Shown here piece by piece: positions 36,425-47,824 of a stretch of DNA of 64,000 bases. Both the position numbers and the translations under genes were made by a program. The stretch spans positions 248,001-312,000 of the forward strand of contig NZ_FRFE01000001.1 of the NCBI RefSeq assembly GCF_900143695.1, in the 5' to 3' direction. The DNA comes from Desulfopila aestuarii DSM 18488 (GTDB taxonomy: Bacteria; Desulfobacterota; Desulfobulbia; Desulfobulbales; Desulfocapsaceae). Below the pieces are notes generated by a model. That model made no database searches, had not been told where the DNA came from, and saw nothing but the letters and a program-made list of their open reading frames with translations. Every line of letters starts with the position of its first letter. Position 1 is the first letter of the stretch.

Positions 36425-36739
36425 ATGGCAAAAAGTTTAGGAATATTTGTCACTACCGAAAGCTGCATGAAGCATGTAATGGGCATAACCAAGGCTGCCA
36501 AAGCCAAGGGATCAAACGTCAAAGTCTTTTTCACCTGGAAAGCTACCCATCTTGCCAAAGATCCTGCCTTTCCTGAGCTTTGCGAAATTGCTGACGATGT
36601 ATCCATCTGTGTCGACAGTTATAAAAAGCAGGGTTACGACATCGAGGACATCCCTAAAGGGCTGACCGTGAAAAAAATGGCTACCCAGGCGCAGCATGGC
36701 ATCATCATTGAAGACTTCGACTGCTATCTCAGTCTGTAG
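36425..36739 (+). CDS. DsrE-family protein
   Basis: 104 residues with the DsrE/F-like fold pattern: a hydrophobic strand at the N-terminus (SLGIFVTT), then a helix with Cys14, and a central VKVFFTW strand. Cys14, 53, 62 and 100 are candidates for persulfide binding. CAGGAG precedes the ATG. Followed after 12 bases by a second DsrE-like gene, probably a partner subunit. Confidence 0.82.
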   Translation: MAKSLGIFVTTESCMKHVMGITKAAKAKGSNVKVFFTWKATHLAKDPAFPELCEIADDVSICVDSYKKQGYDIEDIPKGLTVKKMATQAQHGIIIEDFDCYLSL

Positions 36740-36751
36740 GAGGTAAGGACA

Positions 36752-37054
36752 ATGGAATATAAAAAAGTATGTTTGATGTACAGACATGAGGATTACGCCG
36801 TAGATGGTATCCGCTCAGCATTAGGACTGGCCGTGGAGAATATGTACGCCTACGGGGTAGTGATGGATACCGAACTGCCGCCATTTGACGAGCATGGTAT
36901 GGAAACCATCGAAATGTTGAGAGATATGGAGGGTGATATTCTTACAACAGTCCCCGCCAATGTTGAAAAGTGCGATTTCACCGCCATTACCATTGAAGAA
37001 CTTGGTGAGAAGCTGCGTGAAATGACCCATATCATTCCGTACGGAATTAAATAG
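36752..37054 (+). CDS. second DsrE-like protein
   Basis: 100 residues. The N-terminal strand VCLMYRHEDY and the following helix fit a DsrE/DsrF-like fold, although the similarity is weak. It has only two cysteines (Cys7 and Cys74). AGGAGG precedes the ATG. It probably pairs with the previous protein, as DsrE, DsrF and DsrH do, but no three-gene DsrEFH set is present. Confidence 0.7.
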   Translation: MEYKKVCLMYRHEDYAVDGIRSALGLAVENMYAYGVVMDTELPPFDEHGMETIEMLRDMEGDILTTVPANVEKCDFTAITIEELGEKLREMTHIIPYGIK

Positions 37055-37072
37055 ATCCGGGGAACCACCACT

Positions 37073-37246
37073 ATGAAAATACTCAATGTCTACAGATCAG
37101 AACCCGATGAAACCGTAAAAAAACTGGTTGAGATTGTTACCCGTGACAGGGAATCAATGTCATTTGACCTTAACGTGGAAGCTCCCGACTACGATAAATT
37201 AGTTGATATGATATTTGAAGCCGACCAGACCATCTCCTGGTGGTAA
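37073..37246 (+). CDS. 57-residue orphan protein ending the sulfur operon
   Basis: ATG at 37073, TAA at 37244-37246. The product starts MKILNVYRSEPDE and ends QTISWW; it is acidic, has no cysteine and no membrane segment. CGGGGA lies about 10 bases upstream. It sits 18 bases after the second DsrE-like gene and 26 bases before a strong terminator, so it is clearly inside the transcript. No family recognised. A small partner or regulator of the sulfur carriers is a guess from position only. Confidence 0.75.
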   Translation: MKILNVYRSEPDETVKKLVEIVTRDRESMSFDLNVEAPDYDKLVDMIFEADQTISWW

Positions 37247-37272
37247 GAAGTTCTTCGTTGCAGAGTAAGACC

Positions 37273-37308
37273 ATCCCTGCTCATATTTTGTGAGCAGGGA
37301 TTTTTTTT
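37273..37308 (+). terminator. Rho-independent terminator of the sulfur operon
   Basis: ATCCCTGCTCA (37273-37283) and TGAGCAGGGAT (37291-37301) with a 7-base loop and eight T residues. Confidence 0.92.
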
Positions 37309-37337
37309 ATCCAAGCTTCTTTTCCCAAATCCATTCT

Positions 37338-38462
37338 TTAAAGGCATAAATGTTTCATCACCGCATCATGATAGAGCGGTCGAAACTGCCTTATCTTAAT
37401 ATTCTTTCGTGATGGATTAACCCTGTTCGTCAAAAGCACGACGACACATCCCCTTGCCAGATCAATCCATATTGAACAGCCGGTAAAACCGAGATGACCA
37501 ATGCTTGCAGGACCAAAATATCTGCCACTGCTTGAATTTTCGGCTGAAGGTGTATCAAAGCCACAGGTCCAGGTTGATCCTGGAAAACGTGTTAGAAAGA
37601 GTTTCAAAAGTTCTCTGGAAAAAAGTTCTGTCGTCCTCCAGCCATTCCACACCTCAACCATAAATTGGCCCATTTGCAGTACACCTTCAACGGTACCGAA
37701 TAGACCAGCATGACCGGCCATACCACCCATTACCCTACAGTTGTCATCATGAACGACACCACACAACGGTTTTTCCGTCCAAGGACATATCTCAGTGGCT
37801 GCACAATGGTCGATGTTTCTTTTTTCGACTGAGGGGGTGAACCAAAAATGATTTTGCAGTCCCAGGGGCTCCAGAATGTTTTTCCTATGGAATTGTTCAA
37901 GACTCTTGCCTGTCTTTTGCTCAATAATGTAACCAAGCAATATAAAACCGAGATCACTATAAATATTCATTTTTCCAGGAGAATATTCGAGAGGTTCATC
38001 CAGGATACTTTGTAAAAAGAAATCTTTTCGCCCACCCTTTTTAACAGCCAAAGCCTCTATAAAATACGGGCGGTGCGCCGGAAACCCTGAACAATGGCCG
38101 AGAAGCTGTCTGAGTTGAATATTTTTTTTATCGTCAGGAACTGTGGAAAAAGGAAGTAGGTCGGAAAGGACCATATCCAGGGTTAACACCTTTCTCTCAA
38201 CCAAATGCAAGGTACAGAGCACCGTCACAAGGGGTTTTGTCAGTGAAGCCAGATCATAAACAGTTTTCGCTGTGACCTTGGTCCTGGTCCTTTCTCTTGT
38301 AGTAAAGCCGGAACTGCATATACAGCTCTTCCTCTCGTATTTTTTAGAAACAACCGCTACCCCGGCAACCGCTCCGGGCGTTACACCATCAGTAACCGCC
38401 GCTGTCAACAACTGGTCAATGACATCTTTGAGGTTAGCCCTTCCTTGAATCTCCACGCACAT
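37338..38462 (-). CDS. beta-lactamase class C / esterase family serine hydrolase
   Basis: 374 residues. Ser-x2-Lys is SLTK in DLASLTKPLV, the Tyr motif is YSDLGF (usually Y-x-N), and GHLGFTG replaces the KTG box as in class C-like esterases. No signal peptide, so it probably acts in the cytoplasm, perhaps on muropeptides or esters. ATG at 38462 is chosen; the frame runs back to 38615 but that part is AT-rich and overlaps the DnaA-box cluster. A GTG two codons later has a better spaced AGAGGA. It borders the origin. Confidence 0.82.
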   Translation of the reverse strand: MCVEIQGRANLKDVIDQLLTAAVTDGVTPGAVAGVAVVSKKYERKSCICSSGFTTRERTRTKVTAKTVYDLASLTKPLVTVLCTLHLVERKVLTLDMVLSDLLPFSTVPDDKKNIQLRQLLGHCSGFPAHRPYFIEALAVKKGGRKDFFLQSILDEPLEYSPGKMNIYSDLGFILLGYIIEQKTGKSLEQFHRKNILEPLGLQNHFWFTPSVEKRNIDHCAATEICPWTEKPLCGVVHDDNCRVMGGMAGHAGLFGTVEGVLQMGQFMVEVWNGWRTTELFSRELLKLFLTRFPGSTWTCGFDTPSAENSSSGRYFGPASIGHLGFTGCSIWIDLARGCVVVLLTNRVNPSRKNIKIRQFRPLYHDAVMKHLCL

Positions 38463-38543
38463 TTCCTCTCTTGATGGCCGTCCTTCCTGCTGCAGATTCA
38501 CTACTCGTAGTTGATACCAATATCTTCTACAAAAACAAAATAA

Positions 38544-38561
38544 CTTATTAAAAAAACACGT
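38544..38561. repeat. 18-base repeat, copy 2
   Basis: Identical to 71-88. It lies about 80 bases upstream of the serine hydrolase start and just left of the DnaA-box cluster. Confidence 0.5.
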
Positions 38562-38571
38562 TAAATATGAG

Positions 38572-38870
38572 TTATCAACATCTATCAACAGGATATCAAC
38601 AACACGTTGCTCCATACGATGTGGAAAACCCTTTAACGGATTGTGGAAAACCCTGTTGAAAAGGTATTTCCCACCAAAACCGTCTTTTTATCCTTTTCTG
38701 ATTGTTTACTTTTTTATTTAAGCAAAGCAGTATTTTAAATACTTTACTAACATTTCAACAGGCTTAATAAAAATAATCTTAAAAAGATACTATAAAAGAA
38801 AAGGTCGTCGCTTAAGGTAAAGGAGAGAGGGTCTTCTTCAATAATTTTTTTACATAAAAGATTTACATGC
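38572..38870. other. chromosomal replication origin (oriC) candidate
   Basis: Clustered DnaA-box-like 9-mers: TTATCAACA (38572), CTATCAACA (38582), ATATCAACA (38593), spaced 10 and 11 bases, one helical turn; then TGTGGAAAA (38620 and 38642, reverse of TTTTCCACA), each within the repeat TGTGGAAAACCCT, and TGTTGAAAA (38654). To the right (about 38680-38870) the DNA is strongly AT-rich, a likely unwinding element. dnaN, gyrB and gyrA follow at 39381, and parAB/parS lie about 14 kb away. No dnaA gene is adjacent. The longest reading frame here (38893-39153) looks spurious. Confidence 0.75.
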
Positions 38871-39380
38871 TAAACAGTAACAAATTGATTTTATGTTTTT
38901 TTGCTTCATCATTTCTCTGGAAGTGCATCTAGACAGGTCTCTTAGGTCTTTCTTTAAAAAAAACTCTATGCAAAATACGTGTCTATTTGAAAATGAGCAT
39001 GATGATTTTGTCTTCCCACCGGCCCTTCAACCCATTATTTCATTGAATTTTTCTTCAAATTTGGCTAGACTACGGGGTCATTTGACTTTTCCTTATAACT
39101 TTGTTTTAACACCGTTTTTTGCATATTGGACGAACCAAAATCAACCACGGTGAATTTGGTTATCATCAGTCACTTCGGAAAGCGAGCAATATTATCGCCA
39201 TATAGGAAGTCAAAGAACCTGCTGATAGCATGATTTTCACAACCCGGTACATCTTTTTCTCCTGCATATTGTTTCATATTTAATTCAATATCAAATACAT
39301 AAAGTAGTTTTTGATGTCTCCGGGTGCTAGTGCAAATATAACTTGAAAGAAATTTACGGCTTCATCGAAAGGAGTCCCCT
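38871..39380. other. gene-free stretch between oriC and dnaN
   Basis: About 500 bases, AT-rich on the left. Apart from the promoter-like site at 39043-39071 and the dnaN ribosome binding site AAAGGAG (39368-39374) I see no feature. An 86-codon frame at 38893 has no ribosome binding site or protein-like composition. Confidence 0.45.
39043..39071 (+). promoter_or_regulatory. candidate dnaN promoter
   Basis: TTGAAT (39043-39048), 17 bases, TAGACT (39066-39071). Four matches in each box. The leader to dnaN would be about 300 bases, which is long, so a nearer promoter may exist. Confidence 0.35.
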
Positions 39381-40511
39381 ATGCCGCTTCAATGCACGGT
39401 TGCAAAAAATGCTTTTCTGGATGGCCTCAACAGCCTGCAGAACATCACCAACAAGAAAGGCACCATGGCCATTCTTTCCAATGTTCTTATCGAAGCCCAG
39501 GGTAACGGTCTCGTACTTACTGGAACTGATCTTGAAGTGGGGTTACGGCTGTTTGTTCCGGCTGATATAGCGAGCAGCGGGAACATAACCCTTCCCTCAA
39601 AGAAAATTTTTGAGATTGTCCGTGAGTCAGGCTCCGAGAGTGTCACCATCGAAGAGACTGAAAATAGCTGGGTTGTCATCACTGCAGGTCACAGTACCTA
39701 TAACCTGGCAGGGATGGCCAATGACGAGTATCCCGAATTTCCTGAATATGAGGACGATAATTTTGTTTCCTTTGAGTCCCACATATTTCTCGATCTGATC
39801 GACAAAGTCATTTTTTCAATCGCCAGTGAGCAGGAAAATATCTATTCGCTCACGTCTGTCCTCTTTGAAAAGGAGAAGAAAGAGGACGGTAACTATCTGC
39901 GAATGATATCTTCTGATGGTCACCGCCTCTCCATCATGGAAAAGGATGTGGCTGGCGAGATAGATAATCTGCGGTTGAATCCTGTAACCCTTATCCCCAA
40001 AAAAGGTATTCAGGAATGGAAAAAGTTTTGTGAGTCTCGTGACAGTGTCGAAATCTCTTTTGAAGAGAAGCAGATGGTGGTGCGCGACAATCAGGCTGTT
40101 ATGGTTATTCGACTCAAACAGGGAGAGTTCCCGCAGTATAGGGCCATTGTCAATGCCGTTCAGCTGGAAAACTGCGCCAGGATCAACAGGATCCCTTTTC
40201 TGGAATCGTTGAAAAGAATCAATCTCTTTACCGAGGATATCTTTCATACCATCCAGTTGAAGATTGATAATGACAAGATGACCCTCACCTCCCAGAACGC
40301 GGATCTGGGAAACGCCAAGGACGTTCAACCTATTGAATACACCGGAACTCCGCTGACACTTGGTTTTAATTGCAGATATTTTCTGGAAACACTGCAGGTT
40401 ATGGAGTGTGAAACAGTCGAAGCATATATAAATTCCAATAATAGTCCTTGTCTCATTCAATCCGATGTCGACAAGGGATTTATCAGTATCATCATGCCGA
40501 TGCAGCTCTAG
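39381..40511 (+). CDS. dnaN: DNA polymerase III beta sliding clamp
   Basis: 376 residues, three tandem clamp domains; start MPLQCTVAKNAFLDGL and end GFISIIMPMQL. The C-terminal MPMQL is the typical clamp ending. The protein dimerises around DNA and tethers polymerase III. AAAGGAG precedes the ATG. First gene right of oriC, followed by gyrB after 71 bases. Confidence 0.97.
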   Translation: MPLQCTVAKNAFLDGLNSLQNITNKKGTMAILSNVLIEAQGNGLVLTGTDLEVGLRLFVPADIASSGNITLPSKKIFEIVRESGSESVTIEETENSWVVITAGHSTYNLAGMANDEYPEFPEYEDDNFVSFESHIFLDLIDKVIFSIASEQENIYSLTSVLFEKEKKEDGNYLRMISSDGHRLSIMEKDVAGEIDNLRLNPVTLIPKKGIQEWKKFCESRDSVEISFEEKQMVVRDNQAVMVIRLKQGEFPQYRAIVNAVQLENCARINRIPFLESLKRINLFTEDIFHTIQLKIDNDKMTLTSQNADLGNAKDVQPIEYTGTPLTLGFNCRYFLETLQVMECETVEAYINSNNSPCLIQSDVDKGFISIIMPMQL

Positions 40512-40579
40512 GAAGTGTAACGGAAAGTTAACCTCACTGGCTGCTGTTGTCTGATGCAGTTGATTATTTAGATTTTTAA

Positions 40580-43003
<2,424 letters not shown>

Positions 43004-43059
43004 TTCGTGGGTGGATGCTGCCCGGCAGAAGTTGAATACTAACTTGCTTTAGACTATTT

Positions 43060-45549
43060 ATGACTATTGAAAACGATGTACCACAAGAACTGTTCCCGAC
43101 GATTTCTATAGAGAAAGAACTGCAGAAATCGTATCTCGATTACGCTATGAGCGTCATAGTGGGTCGAGCCCTGCCCGATGTCCGGGATGGGCTTAAACCC
43201 GTTCATCGGCGTGCTCTGTTTGCCATGCGTGAATTGGGTGTTTTTTATAATAGGCCTTATGTCAAATCCGCGAGAATCGTCGGTGACGTCATCGGTAAGT
43301 ATCATCCACATGGCGATTCTGCCGCCTATGACACCATCGTCCGTATGGCCCAGAATTTCGCCATGCGGTATCCGCTGGTGGATGGCCAGGGTAACTTTGG
43401 TTCCCTTGACGGTGATTCCGCGGCCGCCATGCGTTATACCGAAGCGCGCATGACCCGTATAGATCGTGAAATTGTTGCCGATCTCGAAAAAGAAACCGTT
43501 GATTTTGTTCCCAACTACGATAACTCGCTAAGTGAACCTTCGGTTATGCCGAGCAAGATACCGACCCTGCTGGTCAACGGTTCTTCCGGTATCGCTGTCG
43601 GTATGGCCACGAATATTCCGCCCCACAACCTGACTGAGGTAATAGATGGTTTGATCGCCATGATCGACGATCCCAATATTACTGTTCATGAACTGATGTC
43701 CATCATAACCGGGCCGGATTTTCCCACTGGGGCACAGATCTGCGGTCGTGCCGGCATTCGTGAAGCGTATGAAACAGGTCGAGGCGTCATCACCATGCGG
43801 GCATTGACCCATGTGGAGAAATCAAAAGGTGGAAAACGGGAATCGATTATAGTCACCGAAATACCTTACCAGCAGAATAAGGCTCATCTGGTTGAAAAAA
43901 TTGCCGAACTGGTAAAGGATAAGAGAATCGAGGCTATATCTGAGGTTCGTGACGAGTCGGATCGACATGGTCTCAGGATCGTACTTGAGTTGAAAAAAGA
44001 TGAAATTGCCGATGTAGTCATCAATCAGCTCTATACAATGACCCCGATGCAGAAATCGTTTGGTATCATCTTCCTGGCCATCGTCAATAACAGGCCGGAA
44101 GTTTTGAATATCAAACAGATTCTTGAGCATTTCATACTGCATCGTAAAGTTGTTATTTACCGCAGAACCGCATTTGAGCTTCGTAAGGCCGAAGAAAAAG
44201 CCCATATACTCGAAGGTCTCAATATTGCAATCAACAATCTCGATGAGGTTGTGAAGCTTATACGGGGATCAAAAAATCCGCAGGAAGCAAAAGAAGGTCT
44301 TATAAGCCGTTTCGCTTTAAGTGATATCCAGGCCCAGACCATTCTCGATATGCGTTTGCAGCGATTGACAGGTCTTGAGCGCGACAAGATTGCCAGCGAC
44401 TACCAGGAAGTTCTGCTGGAAATTGAAAAGCTTCGAGGTATTCTTGCTAGCGAAATTCTCGTAATGGATATCATCAAAACAGAATTTCTTGAGATCAAGG
44501 AAACCTATGGTGATGAACGAAGAACAGAGATTATCGATGCAGTCGATGAAATTCTACCAGAAGACCTGATAGCGCCTGAGGATATGGTCGTAACCGTTAC
44601 TCACTCAGGCTACATAAAACGCAATCCTGTAACGCTCTATCGTTCACAGAACCGTGGCGGTAAAGGTGTTACCGGCGTGAAGAATATAGAGGAGGATTTT
44701 GTTTCCGACCTCTACGTCGCTTCTACGCTTGACACTTTCCTCTTCTTTACCAACCATGGCAAAGTTTTCTGGCGAAAAGTTTATCAGTTACCTCTGGCTG
44801 GCAGAACTGCACGAGGAAAGGCCATTGTTAATCTGCTGCACCTGGCCGAAGGTGAAAAAGTTGCCGCTATCCTGCCGGTTTCCTCATTTGAAGATGAGGG
44901 AATGGAGAAAACCATCATGATGGTTACCAGACAGGGAAGGGTTAAAAAGACCAGTCTTCAGGAATTCAACAGGCCGTTGAAAAAAGGAAAACGCGCCCTG
45001 ACCATCAATGAAGGAGACGAAATTATAGCCGCCAACATCCTGGGTGGCGACGACACCATTCTGATGGTGACCCGTAAGGGTATGAGTATTCACTTTCACG
45101 AGGGCGACGTTCGTACCATGGGTCGTACTGCTGCCGGTGTAACCGGTATGCGGCTTGATGAAGATGATTATGTGGTGAGCGCTAATGTTGTTTCCACCGA
45201 TAATTCTATCTTGATTATTACTGAGAATGGTTACGGCAAACGTAGTCCGATAAGTGAATATCGTATACAGAAACGCGGTGGAAAAGGTATTTTCGGCATC
45301 AAATCCAGTGAAAGAAATGGTGATGTCATTGCTGCCAAGCAGGTGGATGATGACGAAGAAATTATCCTTATAGCAGATTCAGGTAAGATGATCCGTATGG
45401 ATCTGAGTACTGTCCGTGTTATCGGTCGCTCTACTCAGGGTGTACGCCTTATCAATCTTGATGATGCGGAAAAGGTTGTCAGCATGGATTCTGTTGCAAA
45501 AGATACATCCAGCGACGACGATGACGAAGAAGTAGATGGCGAAGAATAA
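43060..45549 (+). CDS. gyrA: DNA gyrase subunit A
   Basis: 829 residues. [17 protein letters not shown] at the N-terminus, the quinolone-region segment [18 protein letters not shown] with the usual Ser and Asp, the catalytic Tyr in [10 protein letters not shown], and a six-blade C-terminal domain with the GyrA box QNRGGKG. The tail ends in a run of Asp and Glu. It follows gyrB by 56 bases and overlaps gpsA by 14. Confidence 0.97.
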   Translation: MTIENDVPQELFPTISIEKELQKSYLDYAMSVIVGRALPDVRDGLKPVHRRALFAMRELGVFYNRPYVKSARIVGDVIGKYHPHGDSAAYDTIVRMAQNFAMRYPLVDGQGNFGSLDGDSAAAMRYTEARMTRIDREIVADLEKETVDFVPNYDNSLSEPSVMPSKIPTLLVNGSSGIAVGMATNIPPHNLTEVIDGLIAMIDDPNITVHELMSIITGPDFPTGAQICGRAGIREAYETGRGVITMRALTHVEKSKGGKRESIIVTEIPYQQNKAHLVEKIAELVKDKRIEAISEVRDESDRHGLRIVLELKKDEIADVVINQLYTMTPMQKSFGIIFLAIVNNRPEVLNIKQILEHFILHRKVVIYRRTAFELRKAEEKAHILEGLNIAINNLDEVVKLIRGSKNPQEAKEGLISRFALSDIQAQTILDMRLQRLTGLERDKIASDYQEVLLEIEKLRGILASEILVMDIIKTEFLEIKETYGDERRTEIIDAVDEILPEDLIAPEDMVVTVTHSGYIKRNPVTLYRSQNRGGKGVTGVKNIEEDFVSDLYVASTLDTFLFFTNHGKVFWRKVYQLPLAGRTARGKAIVNLLHLAEGEKVAAILPVSSFEDEGMEKTIMMVTRQGRVKKTSLQEFNRPLKKGKRALTINEGDEIIAANILGGDDTILMVTRKGMSIHFHEGDVRTMGRTAAGVTGMRLDEDDYVVSANVVSTDNSILIITENGYGKRSPISEYRIQKRGGKGIFGIKSSERNGDVIAAKQVDDDEEIILIADSGKMIRMDLSTVRVIGRSTQGVRLINLDDAEKVVSMDSVAKDTSSDDDDEEVDGEE

Positions 45550-46555
45550 TACCAGAATAGCGGTAATAGGGGCCGGATCCTGGGGGACGGCCCTTGCCAT
45601 GGTACTGGCCTCAAAAGGGTACACAGTGCCCCTTTGGGGTCATGATACGTCACATATTGAATCAATCCGGAAGAAAGGTGAAAATACCAGGTATCTTCCC
45701 GGATTGTCTCTTTCGAAAAATATTATTCCAACCGAAGATATCGATAAGGCTGTACGTGGCTATGACGTTATCTGTATGGTTGTCCCCTCCCACGGTTTTC
45801 GAAAGGTCTATGAAAAGGTCATCCTGTCATTAAAAGATGGGGCAAGCGTCGTTTCAGCTGTCAAAGGTATTGAAAATGATACGCTCATGACCATGACACA
45901 AGTCATGGAAGATGTGCGAAATCGGCTGACACCTGAAAAAACAATCCATACGGCAGTGCTGTCCGGCCCTTCCTTTGCCAAAGAAGTTGCGGAAAAGATT
46001 CCAACAGCCATAACCATGGGCTGTAAGCGTCTTGACATTGCAGTAATGCTGCAACAGCTATTTGTAACCGAGACCTTCCGGGTTTATGCATCCACTGATG
46101 TCATTGGGCTTGAAATAAGTGCAGCCTTAAAGAATATCGTTGCGGTAGCGGCGGGTATCTGTGACGGGCTTGGCTATGGTTTGAACACGAGGGCGGCGCT
46201 TATCACTCGTGGACTTGCTGAGATAACCAGGCTTGGGGTCGCTATGGGAGCAGAACCTGCTACATTTTCCGGTTTGAGCGGATTAGGGGATCTGGTGCTT
46301 ACCTGTACCGGCAGTCTCAGTCGTAACCGGACGGTGGGGTTGAAACTTGGGCAGGGTTTACAACTCGATGATATAGTGAGTGAGATGAAGATGGTGGCCG
46401 AAGGTGTGAAAACCACCCGTTCCGGCTACGAACTTTCCAGAAAAATAGGTATTGAAATGCCCATTCTTGAACAGATATACGCTATTCTCTATCAGGGTAA
46501 AAACTGTTCTGATGCCGTGAGAGATCTGTTGAAAAGAGAGCTGAAGGTTGAGTAA
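45536..46555 (+). CDS. gpsA: NAD(P)-dependent glycerol-3-phosphate dehydrogenase
   Basis: 339 residues. Rossmann motif [10 protein letters not shown] (residues 12-21), SGPSFAKEV and the catalytic Lys in [13 protein letters not shown]. It reduces dihydroxyacetone phosphate to sn-glycerol 3-phosphate for phospholipids. Its start lies inside the gyrA tail (14-base overlap), so it is coupled to gyrA. Its last codons form the left arm of the terminator. Confidence 0.95.
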   Translation: MAKNNTRIAVIGAGSWGTALAMVLASKGYTVPLWGHDTSHIESIRKKGENTRYLPGLSLSKNIIPTEDIDKAVRGYDVICMVVPSHGFRKVYEKVILSLKDGASVVSAVKGIENDTLMTMTQVMEDVRNRLTPEKTIHTAVLSGPSFAKEVAEKIPTAITMGCKRLDIAVMLQQLFVTETFRVYASTDVIGLEISAALKNIVAVAAGICDGLGYGLNTRAALITRGLAEITRLGVAMGAEPATFSGLSGLGDLVLTCTGSLSRNRTVGLKLGQGLQLDDIVSEMKMVAEGVKTTRSGYELSRKIGIEMPILEQIYAILYQGKNCSDAVRDLLKRELKVE

Positions 46556-46571
46556 ACGACCCTTCAGCTCT
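46537..46571. terminator. bidirectional terminator between gpsA and rdgB
   Basis: AGAGCTGAAGG (46537-46547) and CCTTCAGCTCT (46561-46571), a perfect 11-base stem with a 13-base loop containing the gpsA stop. Both flanks carry moderate T runs on the exiting strand. Confidence 0.65.
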
Positions 46572-46582
46572 TCAATAGCGTT

Positions 46583-47254
46583 TTATTTTGACCAATCGTT
46601 ATCCATAAAATGGTCATGATCAGGTTTTGGTGGCTTTGCTTCAGAAATTCGCTGATCAAGCCATTTCAATACCTTTGGTAACTCTTCGCGAAATTCGGCC
46701 AATGCTTTGCCTCGGTGACTGACAGCGTTTTTCTCTGCCATGGACAGTTCGGCAAAGGTTTTGCCATACTCCTCAAAAAAGAAGAGCGGATCATAACCAA
46801 AACCGCTTGTTCCCCGTTTTTCTGTAAGAAGAACACCTTCACAACTTCCCTCATAGGTGAGGGCCGGACCTGAAGGAACGGCGATAGATATAACGCAATG
46901 AAAGCTTGCTTTTCTGTTTTGCACACCCTCCATTTCCTGTAACAGTTTCTCGCAATTCTTCTCGTCAGTGGCGTCCGGTCCGGCATATCTTGCTGAATAG
47001 ACGCCAGGCCTTCCTTCTAACGCATCAACAGCCAATCCTGAGTCATCGGCGATGGCTGGAATACCTAATATCTTTGCCGTATGCAATGCCTTCTTATATG
47101 CATTGTCGTCAAAGGTTTCCCCATCTTCCACAGCCTCCGGGATGGGGCCAAAATCGTCGAGTGAGCGAAGATCGACATCAAAGCCTTTTAACATCTCCCT
47201 AAATTCACTCACTTTGTGTTTATTTCGCGTCGCAAGCACAATCATGGAACCCAT
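46583..47254 (-). CDS. rdgB: RdgB/HAM1 family XTP/dITP diphosphatase
   Basis: 223 residues. ATRNKHKVSEF at the N-terminus, DDSGLAVDALEGRPGVYSARYAG, GFGYDPLFF and SHRGKAL are the family signatures. It hydrolyses ITP, dITP and XTP so that deaminated purines stay out of DNA. A C-terminal tail of about 20 residues is rich in Pro, Asp, His and Lys, and longer than usual. It follows queH by 13 bases. Confidence 0.95.
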   Translation of the reverse strand: MGSMIVLATRNKHKVSEFREMLKGFDVDLRSLDDFGPIPEAVEDGETFDDNAYKKALHTAKILGIPAIADDSGLAVDALEGRPGVYSARYAGPDATDEKNCEKLLQEMEGVQNRKASFHCVISIAVPSGPALTYEGSCEGVLLTEKRGTSGFGYDPLFFFEEYGKTFAELSMAEKNAVSHRGKALAEFREELPKVLKWLDQRISEAKPPKPDHDHFMDNDWSK

Positions 47255-47267
47255 GAGTTACCCTTCC

Positions 47268-47822
47268 TTATATTTTCTTTGATTTTGGTTTTCGTTTTGC
47301 GGGGTCGTAACGGTCCTGCTCACTATAGATGCATCCGCAATAGGACTGGCGATACATGCCGTATTCCCGAGATTTGTCGATACCGTACTGCCATCCGACC
47401 CGTAAATCCTGATAGACATAGGTGATACCATATTTTTCGGCAAGATCGAATCCGCATTTTTTCAATTCTTCATGGTCCTGATAGCGGCTGTAGAGAAGCG
47501 TTGTTGAAAAACCGTCAAAACCATCTTCTGCAGCTCGCCTGGCAGTTTCTTCCATACGCCATTGGTAACAGATCTGACACCGTTTATCCTCGTTGAATGT
47601 CACTTTTCTAAGATATTCTTCAAGACCGTAGACTCCCTCATCCACGACAGGGATATTTTCACTCTTACAAAAGGCCAGAAGCGTTTCCTGACGACGTTTG
47701 AATTCCAGAAAGGGGTGAATGTTGGGATTAAAGAAAAAAGCGGAAATTTCGTAGTCCTGCCGCAGTTGCTCCAAAGGATATATGGAACAGGGGCCGCAGC
47801 AGGTATGAAGGAGTATTCTCAC
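47268..47822 (-). CDS. queH: epoxyqueuosine reductase QueH
   Basis: 184 residues. LLHTCCGPCSIYP (CCxxC) at the N-terminus, CQIC near residue 83 and the later cysteines YCGCIYS provide ligands for the iron-sulfur cluster and metal. It carries out the last step of queuosine synthesis in tRNA and is not related to QueG. It begins two bases after the stop of the NifA-like regulator gene and is followed by rdgB. Confidence 0.93.
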   Translation of the reverse strand: MRILLHTCCGPCSIYPLEQLRQDYEISAFFFNPNIHPFLEFKRRQETLLAFCKSENIPVVDEGVYGLEEYLRKVTFNEDKRCQICYQWRMEETARRAAEDGFDGFSTTLLYSRYQDHEELKKCGFDLAEKYGITYVYQDLRVGWQYGIDKSREYGMYRQSYCGCIYSEQDRYDPAKRKPKSKKI

Positions 47823-47824
47823 TA

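Noticed and set aside
38463-38615. Upstream extension of the serine hydrolase into the DnaA-box cluster
   Set aside because: AT-rich, overlaps the origin repeats, and the family core begins well after the inner ATG.
38893-39153. 86-codon frame between oriC and dnaN
   Set aside because: AT-rich, no ribosome binding site, composition unlike coding DNA of the region.
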